From Streptomyces candidus (lineage in GTDB: Bacteria > Actinomycetota > Actinomycetes > Streptomycetales > Streptomycetaceae), in NCBI RefSeq assembly GCF_014207445.1, contig NZ_JACHEM010000004.1, positions 372,001 to 436,000 of the forward strand: 64,000 nt of DNA. The letters are read 5' to 3'. Under the pieces are notes generated by a model. The model was not told where the DNA came from. It made no database searches and saw only the letters and a list, made by a program, of their open reading frames with translations. A program made the translations under genes and the position numbers. Position 1 is the stretch's first letter. Each line of letters begins with the position of its first letter. Shown one piece after another: positions 50,549 through 59,202 of this stretch.

Positions 50549-50827
50549 GTGCCTGCTTTCGAAGCCAAGGCCAGAGGCATCGCAGCGCGGTTGTCCGCCG
50601 TCGGACTCGTTCCTCGTGTGGAGCGGCGCGCCCACTTCATCGCGATCGAAGCGGAGGTGCCGGAATCGCTCACCGCAGAGTCATGGCGGGAGCTCTTGGC
50701 AGCGATGGCGGAGGCCGACCGATTCGGGCTCCTCGCCAACAGCGTGAACGGCCGCACGTTATGGGCCGCCGTACGAACCGCGACCCCCGCGACGGGTGAC
50801 GTCCGGGGGCCTGGCCATCAGCGATAG
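50549..50827 (+). CDS. Small hypothetical protein, 92 aa
   Basis: 92 residues from GTG. A compact alpha/beta protein: AFEAKARGIAARLSAVGLVPRVERRAHFIAIEAEVP, SWRELLAAMAEADRFGLL, NGRTLWAAV (given in parts). First gene of a six-gene operon in which most neighbours overlap. Similar small ORFs accompany GntR genes in actinomycete integrative elements; function unknown. Confidence 0.75.
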   Translation: MPAFEAKARGIAARLSAVGLVPRVERRAHFIAIEAEVPESLTAESWRELLAAMAEADRFGLLANSVNGRTLWAAVRTATPATGDVRGPGHQR

Positions 50828-50839
50828 GAGCTGGTCTAC

Positions 50840-50944
50840 GTGTTCAACCGCATCCGTTGTCACCCCTCGGCGCCTGCTCAACCGGCATTAGCGCCTCACG
50901 ACTACTTCGGGCACAAGCGGCTCACAAGTGCGGAGGTCGGCTGA
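50840..50944 (+). CDS. Micro-ORF, 34 aa, coupled to the next gene
   Basis: GTG 50840 preceded by AGGAG with a 9-nt spacer, encoding FNRIRCHPSAPAQPALAPHD and YFGHKRLTSAEVG, ending in TGA that overlaps the next ATG (TGATG). The strong RBS and the stop-start overlap argue for translation. No family recognised. Confidence 0.55.
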   Translation: MFNRIRCHPSAPAQPALAPHDYFGHKRLTSAEVG

Positions 50945-51153
50945 TGCCCTCTCGTCAGCAGCCGCGCGTCACGCGTACCGAGGTCGCCCGTTACCAGTCG
51001 ATTTCTTGTCTGATCGGTACGCACCACGAGTGCACGCAGTCGGCCCAACCGGCAGCACCGGTCGGCATCCCCGTGGTCTACGAATCGTGCAGCTGCACCT
51101 GCCACCCCCTGACGACCGCCGATAGCAGCGACGGGACGGAGTCGCCGCGGTGA
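50944..51153 (+). CDS. Small Cys/His-containing protein, 69 aa
   Basis: 69 residues from ATG 50944. After a basic start (MPSRQQPRVTRTEVARYQ) come SCLIGTHHECTQS and YESCSCTCHPL: five cysteines and three histidines in two clusters, suggesting a zinc-binding fold. Function unknown. Its stop overlaps the next GTG start. Confidence 0.7.
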   Translation: MPSRQQPRVTRTEVARYQSISCLIGTHHECTQSAQPAAPVGIPVVYESCSCTCHPLTTADSSDGTESPR

Positions 51154-51374
51154 AGAGTTGGGCACCAGGTGGTGCGGCGGCCGGCCCCATCGAGATCACC
51201 TCTGCGAGCGTGCGGCGCGGCGATGTTGTCCAGATCGGAGGCCGCCCGTGCCGCGTGATCGACCTCATCCAACTCCCAGGCGGAGCTAAGCGCCTGCGCT
51301 TCGAGTCGGGCGAGACGCTCACCATGCACTCGCGGTCCCGGTTCGTAGCGCTTCGGGTGATGAAGCGCTGGTGA
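51150..51374 (+). CDS. Small hypothetical protein, 74 aa
   Basis: 74 residues from GTG 51150 (GTGA overlap). Core ITSASVRRGDVVQIGGRPCRVIDL, then GGAKRLRFESGETLTM: a short beta-rich domain like an SH3/KOW-type barrel. Found as a typical small ORF of Streptomyces integrative elements. Function unknown. Confidence 0.7.
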   Translation: MKSWAPGGAAAGPIEITSASVRRGDVVQIGGRPCRVIDLIQLPGGAKRLRFESGETLTMHSRSRFVALRVMKRW

Positions 51375-52114
51375 TGAGACCAATGCCCTCTCGCCGTCAC
51401 GTTATCGCCGACGACCTTCGAAGTCAGATCTTGACCGGCCGCATCAAGGCTGACGAATGCCTCCCCTCTGAGGCTCGCCTCGCTTCCCACTACGGAGTCA
51501 GCACGCCAACGCTGAGGAACGCTCTCGCGGTCCTGGAGAGCGAAGGACTCGTAGAGAAGATCCACGGCAAGGGCAACTTCGTCCGCTACCCGCGCCGAAG
51601 GATCACGTACCTCGGCGGCGGCCGACCACTCCAGATGAGCTCGTCGGACGAGTCGACGTTGCGCGTCAGCGTCCACGCCTCCAGCGTCCTGGCTCATGGG
51701 CAACTCGTCGGCCTCCTGGAGGTGCCGGCGAATAGCCCGCTCACCGAGTTCCTCTGCCTCGGCTACGAGGGCGATTCGCCGCACAGCTTGGCTCGTGTCT
51801 ATGTCCCTGGCGACCTCGCTCCAGCCGACCTGCCCAACGGTCCGCTCTCTTGTGTAGGCGCCGTAGCGAGGTTGACGGCGCTCCGCCCACCGCTGGCCGA
51901 GATCCGTGAACGGGTCAACGCCCGCCCTCCCACACCCGAAGAGGCGGCGACCCTCCGGATCAGCCCGTCCTTGGCAGTGCTCGCGATCACCCGCGTCGGG
52001 GCTGACCACACAGGACGCGTCGTGGAGGCAGCGCTCCTGGTGCTCCCCGGCGATCGTGCCGACGTCCTCTTCACCACCCATCCCATAACCAGAGAGAAAG
52101 AGGCGGAGCGATGA
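51371..52114 (+). CDS. GntR-family regulator with UTRA domain (second)
   Basis: 247 residues from GTG 51371, overlapping the previous stop. Winged helix at the N-terminus (RHVIADDLRSQILTGRIKAD, CLPSEARLASHYGVSTPTLR, LESEGLVEKIHGKGNFVRYP) and a UTRA-type domain (VPANSPLTEFLCLGYEGD, EEAATLRISPSLAVLAITRV). It is diverged from the other two GntR proteins of the element and lies inside the small-ORF operon, so it may give feedback to it. Confidence 0.85.
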   Translation: MMRPMPSRRHVIADDLRSQILTGRIKADECLPSEARLASHYGVSTPTLRNALAVLESEGLVEKIHGKGNFVRYPRRRITYLGGGRPLQMSSSDESTLRVSVHASSVLAHGQLVGLLEVPANSPLTEFLCLGYEGDSPHSLARVYVPGDLAPADLPNGPLSCVGAVARLTALRPPLAEIRERVNARPPTPEEAATLRISPSLAVLAITRVGADHTGRVVEAALLVLPGDRADVLFTTHPITREKEAER

Positions 52115-52452
52115 CCACCCAAAATGAGCTGAGGCTGCTCCCGTGGACAGGCCCTGAAGGAAAACCCTGCTATCTGAGCACCGACGACAGCGGGAGCCAC
52201 ATGTCCCGCCTGGCCGACACCACCGAAGCGGCACAGCTGGGCATGGCGGCCGAACTCCTGGAGCACGCGGCCGAAGTGCTCGCAGGCGGAGAGACAGAGT
52301 CGAACGAGCTGCATCAACTCGCGGTGAACATGAGCGGAGCTCTCCAGGACGCGCTGCGGGTGGCGATTAGCCGCGGCAACCGCCTTTCCTCAACGGTTGC
52401 ATCAGATCGAGTGCAGAGCGCGGCTCCACTGCGGCAGACGCCCTTTGAATAA
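52111..52452 (+). CDS. Small hypothetical protein, 113 aa
   Basis: 113 residues from ATG overlapping the GntR stop (ATGA). Begins with a beta segment LRLLPWTGPEGKPCYLSTDD, followed by a helix-rich part (AAQLGMAAELLEHAAEVLAGGE, NELHQLAVNMSGALQDALRVAI). Typical last gene of this small-ORF operon in related elements. Function unknown. Confidence 0.7.
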   Translation: MTTQNELRLLPWTGPEGKPCYLSTDDSGSHMSRLADTTEAAQLGMAAELLEHAAEVLAGGETESNELHQLAVNMSGALQDALRVAISRGNRLSSTVASDRVQSAAPLRQTPFE

Positions 52453-52578
52453 CAGCGGGTCAGCGAACGGCAGAGGCGCCCCAGAGCCAGGCTGTGGCTC
52501 CCCTGCCGTCGCGTCAGACGATCACGCCCATGCACCCAGTCACGTGGAGCACGCGGCTCCGGAGGCCGCTACTGTCCC

Positions 52579-52593
52579 CCTGCAAGTTGCAGG
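52579..52593. promoter_or_regulatory. 15-bp palindrome CCTGCAAGTTGCAGG
   Basis: Perfect 7-bp arms around a central G, in the 223-bp gap between the convergent small-ORF operon and the methyltransferase gene. No other gene or obvious terminator is seen in the gap. Confidence 0.4.
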
Positions 52594-52675
52594 TGACGGC
52601 GATGCTGACTGTGTGCGCCGCTCGGTGGGGCCGCGCATAGGCCGCGAATGTTAAGCCCCCTGATCTGTCGCCGGC

Positions 52676-53767
52676 CTAGGACGCCACAGTCTGCGGCCAC
52701 AGGTGCAGCTGGGTGGCGTCATCGACGGTGGATCGAGTATTCGATGGCTGCGACAGCGATGCTCTAACGCTTTTCCCGATGGCCTTGGCCAGCAAGGGAG
52801 GAACGGCATTTCCAATCAGCCGAGCACCCTCTTCGCGATTCCCTAGAAATACGAATCTGTCAGGGAATGATTGAAGTCGCGCACCTTCTCGAAGTGTAAT
52901 GCTTCGATGTTCCTCCGGATGGCCAAACCGGCCCCTCGTGAAGCTGTCAAATCGCGCAGTGATTGTGACCGATGGGTCATCCCACGAAAGACGCCCATAA
53001 GTATCGAGATGCCTATGGTTACCTTGATGGCATGCCAGTTGGAGATGTTTAGGTAGGTATTCCCTGCCCCCGCCAGGTGGGACATGCTTGATTCGTTCGA
53101 TGTTGAGTGCGCTTAGTCGCGCCTCGCGATAGTGATTTGGAATGTCTGGGTGGCAGCTGCCATCCAACGGCGGAGACGGGAGGTCTCGGATCGCTTCTGC
53201 CACGGTACGGGGCTCACGGCATACGGGTTCAGGCCAAGAAAAGTCCACCCCTTGCGGCAGACCGACCAGAAAGGCGCGGCGACGCCTCTGTGGAACTCCG
53301 TAAGCTGCTGCATCGAGAATAGCTGCGTGAACCTGGAAGCCAAGCTCCTTGGCAGCGGTTTCAACTGCCTCAACAAGGTGCTTACCTCGAACGCTGCGGA
53401 TTGCCGCGACGTTTTCCATGAGGAATGCGCGTGGTCGCATCTCGTCCAACCAGTTCAAGTACCGTAGGACCAGAAGATTTCTTGGATCTTCGCGGGCTCC
53501 ACGCCCTTGCATAGAAAAGCCCTGGCAGGGGGGGCCTCCAGCGAGAAGATCGAGCTCGCCGCGCTTGATGCCGGCCAGCTTTAGAAGTGTCTTCCCGTCA
53601 GTTGCGGCGGCATCCAGTACTTCAGCTCTTCCAGCGAGATTCTTCCGGTGAGTATCCATCGCGACTTGATTGTTATCGAAGGCAAGTTTGACCGAAAAGC
53701 CAGCCTGCTCAAGGCCGAGAGAGAGGCCGCCCGCTCCCGCAAAAGCGTCGACAGCTGTCAATGTCAC
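52676..53767 (-). CDS. C5-cytosine DNA methyltransferase (M1)
   Basis: 363 residues. C5-MTase motifs in order: I AVDAFAGAGGLSLGLEQAG (about 5-23), IV LLAGGPPCQGFSMQGRG with the catalytic Cys near 81, VI AFLMENVAAIRSV, VIII AYGVPQRRRRAFLVG, and X LIGNAVPPLLAKAIG. The target-recognition region lies about 215-290. GC content and codon use are lower than in the host core. Start overlaps the stop of the second methyltransferase (ATGA). Most likely one of two strand-specific enzymes of a four-gene restriction-modification system. Confidence 0.93.
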   Translation of the reverse strand: MTLTAVDAFAGAGGLSLGLEQAGFSVKLAFDNNQVAMDTHRKNLAGRAEVLDAAATDGKTLLKLAGIKRGELDLLAGGPPCQGFSMQGRGAREDPRNLLVLRYLNWLDEMRPRAFLMENVAAIRSVRGKHLVEAVETAAKELGFQVHAAILDAAAYGVPQRRRRAFLVGLPQGVDFSWPEPVCREPRTVAEAIRDLPSPPLDGSCHPDIPNHYREARLSALNIERIKHVPPGGGREYLPKHLQLACHQGNHRHLDTYGRLSWDDPSVTITARFDSFTRGRFGHPEEHRSITLREGARLQSFPDRFVFLGNREEGARLIGNAVPPLLAKAIGKSVRASLSQPSNTRSTVDDATQLHLWPQTVAS

Positions 53768-54930
53768 GGATTCAACACCCCCCCACGCCTGCGAATCCCT
53801 GGAATCAGAACCGAGAAACTGCTGCCTACGGGTTTATCCTGCACCTCGAAAAGTCCAACTTCGGAATCAACGTCCGGCATTCCATTGGCGATATGCTCAC
53901 CGAACGCTTGCGCGGCCAGAGGAGGCACAGCGTTTCCGATTTGCTTGTATCGATCATCAAACGGGCCCACGAACTGCCAGTCCGCAGGAAAAGTTTGCAG
54001 GAGTCCCGCCTCTCGCGCGGTCATGCCCCGATCTTGCTCCGGATGCGCGAACCGACCGCAGCTAGGTGTCCTGCATCGAGCGGTAATGGTAGGAGCGGGC
54101 CCGGACCAGGCCAGACGTCCATAAACGTCTGTATAGCCGCCATGGGATCCCCGGGTTCGGTCCAAGCATTCGGGGCCCACGCCAGTCGGACGCGATCCTC
54201 CATCGTGAGGGACTTGGCGAAGGATTTCTAGCGTTGACGCACGGTGCCGAGATGTCACGTGCATCGGATCGCTTGGGTTCGCCTCACCGCTCGCTACGGG
54301 CGGGAGGTGCCCGATCCACTCCTTCACGGTCGAGTAGCTCCCAGGAGTGTTTCGAACTGCAGGGAAGGTCGGCCTCTGATGCAGGGAGGCCAGCACTACC
54401 GTACGGAAGCGCTCTTGGGGCACCCCGAGTTGAGCCATGTTCAGAATCTTTGCCCGCACCTGATAGCCGGCGCCCTCGAGCTTCACGCGCAGTTCAGCAA
54501 AAAGATCCCATGATCGCGCAGAAACGAGGTCTGCCACGTTCTCGATCATGATCACATCTGGACGTAGCGTTAGAGCCAGATCGCCAAAGACGCTGAACAG
54601 CTGGTTTCTGCCCTTACGATCCCCTCGAACCTTCACGTGAGATGAGAATCCCTGGCACGGGGGACCGCCAGTGAGGAGAAACTTCTTGCCTTGCGCCCTA
54701 CCACGCACCCTGGCGGCCCAAGCGCTACGAAGACCCTCGTCCTGCAGCGTGAGCAGGTCGAGTTGCTCAGGCTGATGTCCGAGGTTTGCTGCGTAAGTGG
54801 CGTTGGCCCACTTGTCGTTGTCCGCAGCGTAAACCGGCACGAAACGGTCAGTTGCGGCAAGTCCGGCAGACATGCCTCCGCAACCGCTGAAGAGGTCGGC
54901 GTAGGCCCAGGCGGGTTGGGGCTGGTTCAT
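53764..54930 (-). CDS. C5-cytosine DNA methyltransferase (M2)
   Basis: 388 residues. Motif I YADLFSGCGGMSAGLAATDR, IV LLTGGPPCQGFSSHVKVRG (catalytic Cys near 95), VI VIMIENVADLVSA, VIII LGVPQERFRTVVLAS and X QIGNAVPPLAAQAFGEH. Only the motifs are shared with the neighbouring methyltransferase; the recognition regions differ (here about 205-300), so the two should modify different strands or sequences. It is the promoter-proximal methyltransferase, 186 bp after mcrC-like, so methylation can be expressed apart from restriction. Confidence 0.93.
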   Translation of the reverse strand: MNQPQPAWAYADLFSGCGGMSAGLAATDRFVPVYAADNDKWANATYAANLGHQPEQLDLLTLQDEGLRSAWAARVRGRAQGKKFLLTGGPPCQGFSSHVKVRGDRKGRNQLFSVFGDLALTLRPDVIMIENVADLVSARSWDLFAELRVKLEGAGYQVRAKILNMAQLGVPQERFRTVVLASLHQRPTFPAVRNTPGSYSTVKEWIGHLPPVASGEANPSDPMHVTSRHRASTLEILRQVPHDGGSRPTGVGPECLDRTRGSHGGYTDVYGRLAWSGPAPTITARCRTPSCGRFAHPEQDRGMTAREAGLLQTFPADWQFVGPFDDRYKQIGNAVPPLAAQAFGEHIANGMPDVDSEVGLFEVQDKPVGSSFSVLIPGIRRRGGVLNP

Positions 54931-55116
54931 GTCCTAGATCCTAGAAGCTCGGACTGACAATGCGGGTTTGGCTAGACAGCGTTCAGGCGAAGAGCTGGGA
55001 GAGATTTGCTCTAGGTTAAGCCCCCGGGCCCGCACTTCAGGCCGTCAGCAGCGTTCCAGTGGTGCCGTCCACGACTGAGCGTGATGTGACGCATCTAACC
55101 CCCGAGCGGCGGCACC

Positions 55117-56304
55117 CTACAAGGTGCTTATCCAGGACGCGATGACGGATGCCATCGCGTCAGGATCTGTCGGGTCAACAGCAATCACATCGACGGTGCA
55201 CCCTCCGTTGATTCTGCCTAATCTTCTAACGCCCGGAGGGGCATTAAGGGCGGGTGCCACGAGAGCGCCTGCATCGGCAGAGAAGGCTCCGATGTGTGCA
55301 ATCAGTTGATAGAGCTCATCTTCAGTTACCCGTTCGCCGGAAATGCGATACTTGGCATCTAGTAGCCCTATTTTGCCATGATGTTGCACGACGATGTCGG
55401 GATCGGCTCGCTTCGCTATCGCACTCGGTTCGCCATCCCTTGCATGAAAAATCTTGATACGTTGGGATTTGCCGTCAGTTACCGTAGCGGAGGCCGGGGC
55501 GACGCGATGGCAAGTTTCACGCACCGCCTCTTCGAATACCCGGTCGACGTTCACCCAGGCGCTAAAGGGTGCTTCCCCGTGCTGCTGTGAACGGAAAGGC
55601 ACCCCAGAAAGTAGCGCTTCTGCAATACGCAATGACCTTAGAAGACTCTGATCTGCCTCGGATAGGTTCATCGGGAAGCTGGGTTGCGCATAGACCTCGG
55701 CTCCCGATAGGGCGTGAATACATTTCTGGATGCTCCTCCTTTCATCTGGGAAGTGACGCAAAAGACGCTCCGCGCGGATGCTGGCGGCTAGCAAGTATCG
55801 GTTTACGGGCGTGTCTTCAGTGAGTACGCGGGAGCGAGTTACGACGTGGTCTGTGCGGCCTTTTGCCCACAAATGCAGGACGGTTTCACGAACGGATATC
55901 CTTCCTCTCGGGCGATTGCTTTGGGAAGTAACTGTGACGTACTCCTTGCGCAAGCTTCCGAGTATCTCGCCCTCTAGGGTGCGCAGGAATTCTAGAGCTA
56001 TTGCCACAATGGGTGCTACACGGTCGCCATGAGAAGATTTCTGGCTGTTCTGCTTTCGGCCGCTGGAAGAGATTGCCAGACAAGCGGCCACTGTCCCGGG
56101 AACTAGCTCGTCGATTGTTACCGAGAACTTGTCATTGAAGGCGATCGTGCCTGCGTAGGGGCCAATTTCCAGCTCTGCACCTAGACGTGTTCTACGAAGG
56201 GTTGCAACTCCTGAGCGGGCCCAAGGTAACTGCATGGCTTGCTCTACCGGCATGCCGATTTCGCTTTCCGTTAGCTGCAGCCGGCCGTACGTTCGTACTC
56301 TCAT
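55117..56304 (-). CDS. McrC-like restriction endonuclease subunit
   Basis: 395 residues. The N-terminal part (RVRTYGRLQLTESEIGMPVEQA) and the central McrC core (NRPRGRISVRETVLHLWAKGR, VLTEDTPVNRYLLAASIRAERLL) are typical. The PD-(D/E)xK nuclease core lies near 318-335: ADPDIVVQHHGKIGLLDAKY, with Asp, then Asp-Ala-Lys. McrC stimulates the AAA+ McrB partner and supplies the nuclease. Seven bases separate it from the McrB-like gene upstream. Confidence 0.9.
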   Translation of the reverse strand: MRVRTYGRLQLTESEIGMPVEQAMQLPWARSGVATLRRTRLGAELEIGPYAGTIAFNDKFSVTIDELVPGTVAACLAISSSGRKQNSQKSSHGDRVAPIVAIALEFLRTLEGEILGSLRKEYVTVTSQSNRPRGRISVRETVLHLWAKGRTDHVVTRSRVLTEDTPVNRYLLAASIRAERLLRHFPDERRSIQKCIHALSGAEVYAQPSFPMNLSEADQSLLRSLRIAEALLSGVPFRSQQHGEAPFSAWVNVDRVFEEAVRETCHRVAPASATVTDGKSQRIKIFHARDGEPSAIAKRADPDIVVQHHGKIGLLDAKYRISGERVTEDELYQLIAHIGAFSADAGALVAPALNAPPGVRRLGRINGGCTVDVIAVDPTDPDAMASVIASWISTL

Positions 56305-56311
56305 GACGGGC

Positions 56312-58018
56312 TCAGAGGCTCCCTTCTATGGCGTTGTTGTGGTGTCGCCACGAATAGCCCTGCTCGATCCTTTCAGGCTCAGGGTATACGGTGAGCCCGC
56401 CACGGCGTAGAAAGTATCGAAGGGATTCGTGCCACAGGTCATGCAAGTCCGCGACATTCCTTATGCCGACAAATAGCCCGTGGCCGAATGGGGCGTCAGC
56501 CGGCAGCCCCTTGAACCAGTCCAGTACCTGGATCTTGAGGGCCTCGTCCATGCCTGAGGTGTCAAGGATATATTCGAGGGCGTCCAGATCGCGAGGTACT
56601 TCAATCTGTCGCAGACGCCGCACCAAAGCGTCATCCATGTTGACAACACTGCGGTCTGCGGGGTTGAGAGTGGCGATGACTACGAGGTTCCGGGCGATAG
56701 CGACTTCTCTAGAAAGGCCGGGAACCAGGAACGGTCGTTCGCGGTACTCGATGTAGGTCAGAAGTTCACCGAGAACGTTCGCTACATCTGCCCTACTTAG
56801 CTCGTCCACAACAAGAACGTGCGTCTTGTCAGGGTTCGCTAGGGCGCTGTCATTGATTCGTACTAGCGCCCCGGGCGATGGCACAAAAGTGCCATTGACG
56901 GGTGCGAGCCCTCCTACGAATTCTTCATACGTGAACCCCGCGTGGAATTGCACTGTCAGCGCCCTAGTCGGGTCGCCCTCGGTGAGTACATTGGCGGCCT
57001 CTTGGGCCGTTCGGGTTTTTCCGGTTCCCGCTGGGCCTACTAGGGCGATGATTTGACGATCGCCGTAACGGCGGCACTTTTCGACAATGCTGCTAACCAT
57101 CCTGTCGCTGGAGTGGGAATTAGCTGCCGTTCTGCGGTGACTCACGGTGCCCAGCCAGCGAACGTATTCGGCTCGATCGGGCGTTGGGTTGTAGGGCGGA
57201 GGCTCGTTAATTGTGTTGTCAATTAGGGAAACGTACGCGGCTGACAAGTGGCGGTAACCGTCCTGGCGGTCGCGCGGTTCCAATAGCAACCCTTTGAAGG
57301 CTGCGCGCGAGAACCAAGTGTCGAGACGATCTGATTGGTCCTTCCCTGCGTCGGGGCGTCGCGGACCAAGAATTGATTCCATCAAGGTCGGGTTACTGGG
57401 ATCGTAGTCGGCCTGCATTCGGGCGTTTCTAATCTTTTCAATGGCGTCAGGAACTTCGGAATCACGCAGGCAGGGAGTCAAAGCCCTGCCAAGTTCCTCC
57501 CAGTGAAGCTTGTTATCAAGTGCTCTCATGGCGCGCCAGATAGCGAGCAATGGCCTGACGTCGGTCCCTTCGGGATACTTCGCGCTTGTAAGTGGGTTGG
57601 CCAGTTGATACCGGGACAATACTGGGACAACGAGCTGGGCAAGTCGCTCGCAAGAAGCCGTGTATAGCTCTTGACTAAAGTCATCCACCCGTTGATATTG
57701 TTCGTCGAGATGGGTAATGAGTTCGTTTCCGAAATCCGTCGACTGCAGGGTTCCCGCATCTTCATAGAGAAGCCCAAGGCCGCGAAAGAGGGCAAGGTAA
57801 GTCCGAAACCTAGACTCTGCCTGTTCCTGCAATTCGGGTGCGACTTGCTTGCTCCTTATGCCCAGATTCTTGCGGACATCGTCGTACGGTGGCCGCCAAG
57901 GCTTCCCGACCGAATGCAACATTGCATGGAGCAGCGATGCTCCCACGTCTGCTGGCCGTGCCAGAGCTCGCAGGTCCGGCACCACGTCGCGACCAGAAAT
58001 ATCCCAATTCTCGTTCAC
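56312..58018 (-). CDS. McrB-like AAA+ GTPase restriction subunit
   Basis: About 568 residues if started at GTG 58018 (VNENWDISGRDVV); the frame is open to 58450 but the extra part is low complexity and implausible. N-terminal half (to about 300) is a helical region without similarity I can name, presumably the DNA-recognition part. AAA+ module: Walker A LVGPAGTGKTRTAQEA, FHAGFTYEEFVGGL, Walker B HVLVVDELSRADVANVLGEL, and VIATLNPADRSVVNMDDALVRR, the McrB-type counterpart of MNTADRS that marks GTP-using members. It translocates DNA and drives McrC cleavage. Confidence 0.9.
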   Translation of the reverse strand: MNENWDISGRDVVPDLRALARPADVGASLLHAMLHSVGKPWRPPYDDVRKNLGIRSKQVAPELQEQAESRFRTYLALFRGLGLLYEDAGTLQSTDFGNELITHLDEQYQRVDDFSQELYTASCERLAQLVVPVLSRYQLANPLTSAKYPEGTDVRPLLAIWRAMRALDNKLHWEELGRALTPCLRDSEVPDAIEKIRNARMQADYDPSNPTLMESILGPRRPDAGKDQSDRLDTWFSRAAFKGLLLEPRDRQDGYRHLSAAYVSLIDNTINEPPPYNPTPDRAEYVRWLGTVSHRRTAANSHSSDRMVSSIVEKCRRYGDRQIIALVGPAGTGKTRTAQEAANVLTEGDPTRALTVQFHAGFTYEEFVGGLAPVNGTFVPSPGALVRINDSALANPDKTHVLVVDELSRADVANVLGELLTYIEYRERPFLVPGLSREVAIARNLVVIATLNPADRSVVNMDDALVRRLRQIEVPRDLDALEYILDTSGMDEALKIQVLDWFKGLPADAPFGHGLFVGIRNVADLHDLWHESLRYFLRRGGLTVYPEPERIEQGYSWRHHNNAIEGSL

Positions 58019-58716
58019 GAGTGAAGCCTGCCACGTTCCACGGTTCCATGAGGCAACTCTGCTCACACCGGTCGCAACGTTGAGCCGTGCCGAGCACTGA
58101 ACGACGCACGAGGTCGGATGCGCGGGTTTGGCCGGTGTCCTGCCCGGTTTGGGGTCGAGCATGATCAGGGGGCCGTACGCTTGCTGGCTACTCGGGCAGG
58201 CTTCCCCCTGCCCGCAATGTGTCCGAGTGGCCCCCTGGTCTTGCTCGACGCGGGACCCGAACCGGGGAGGTGGGTAAAGCCGTGGAGCCGACCGACCCCA
58301 CCCCCGGCCTGGTCTTTCGCCCCTTGTGGGCGCGGGCGGGCGACGGCGCCGCAGTCCCGGTGACGTAGGCATGGAGGGGCAGCGGTGCCGGCGTCCGGCC
58401 GGCGCCGCCGCGCTGTGCGCGGCACCTCGGATCTCTGTATCAGACAGCATCGCTGTTCAGGAGGCCGGGAAAGCAGACGCATCAAAGCGTCAACTGTGGT
58501 GTTCTCCCGAGCTTCCACCGCCGTACCTCGGTGCCGGTGCCCTGGCGTTGTTGCTCCCTCCCGGGGCAGCACCCGGACGCAGCGCGCGAAGGGGAGGAAG
58601 CCCTCCCGCGTGGTTGGCGATGCTGCGGCAACTGGGCAGGCAGTGGATCGACTCGCTGCCCGAACCGTGGTTGGGGCAGCGAGCGAAGCGAGCTACTTGA
58701 TGAAGTAGGGAAAGTT
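58019..58716. other. Gap between restriction block and transfer module
   Basis: 698 bp without a convincing gene: open frames here are Arg/Pro/Ala-rich and lack ribosome-binding sites. Hairpins CGGGCAGG / CCTGCCCG at 58193-58214 and CTACTT / AAGTAG at 58694-58709 (near the Nudix stop) are the only structure noted. It should hold the promoter of the McrB-like gene. Confidence 0.5.
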
Positions 58717-59172
58717 CTATCGGGCCGGTGTCAGGCGCTTGCCGTCGTGGCTTCGCACGTGGGGCCCGTTCCCGTCGAGAGCGTCCAGGAGCCGGACCGC
58801 GTAGACCTCGGACATCCGCTCGGCGACCTCTTCGGGCGTGAGCCATCCGACCGCGGTCGATTCGCTGGACGTCCGCTCGCTTCCGCCGGCGGGCTTGCAG
58901 CGGAAGACCAGGGCCACGATGCCGCGGGTGGTGTTCTTGTAGACCCCGGTGAGCTCGTCCACTTCGACGTGGATGCCCGTCTCTTCCAGGACCTCGCGCC
59001 GGACGCCCGTCTCCGGGGCCTCGTCGAGTTCGAGTACGCCGCCGGGGAGCTCCCAAGTGCCGTTGTCGGCACGGCGGATCGCCAGCAGTCGCCCGTCCTC
59101 GCGCACGACCACTCCGGCTACGGACACGGAGTGGAGCGGCGTTGACGTGCTCTCCTGCGCACTGTTACTCAT
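58717..59172 (-). CDS. Nudix hydrolase (Pif-like immunity factor)
   Basis: 151 residues from ATG 59172. A complete Nudix box GVLELDEAPETGVRREVLEETGI spans about 44-66 (quoted in parts: GVLELDE, REVLEETGI). The N-terminal strand is SVAGVVVREDGRLLAIRRADNGTWELPGG (in parts). In pSAM2 the Nudix protein Pif gives immunity against redundant transfer; a Nudix gene divergent from the korSA-like gene is the usual layout. The putative operator overlaps its start codon. Confidence 0.88.
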   Translation of the reverse strand: MSNSAQESTSTPLHSVSVAGVVVREDGRLLAIRRADNGTWELPGGVLELDEAPETGVRREVLEETGIHVEVDELTGVYKNTTRGIVALVFRCKPAGGSERTSSESTAVGWLTPEEVAERMSEVYAVRLLDALDGNGPHVRSHDGKRLTPAR

Positions 59173-59182
59173 GTACAGGAGC
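59167..59182. promoter_or_regulatory. KorSA-like operator 1 (Nudix / GntR divergent promoter)
   Basis: ACTCATGTACAGGAGC, an imperfect inverted repeat, overlaps the Nudix start codon (CAT at 59170-59172) and lies 21 bases before the GntR ATG. Confidence 0.65.
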
Positions 59183-59202
59183 ATAGGAGGAAGAGAAGGA
59201 CT

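Noticed and set aside
55117..58018. Stand-alone type IV McrBC system
   Set aside because: Two C5 methyltransferases are directly downstream on the same strand; the combination fits a LlaJI-type system better.
58019..58450. Long N-terminus of the McrB-like gene up to 58450
   Set aside because: The extra 144 residues are low-complexity and basic, with host-like GC in contrast to the gene body; a GTG at 58018 begins the plausible protein.
58118..58572. Small genes on either strand between the McrB-like and Nudix genes
   Set aside because: Arg/Pro/Ala-rich translations, no ribosome-binding sites, no recognisable motifs.
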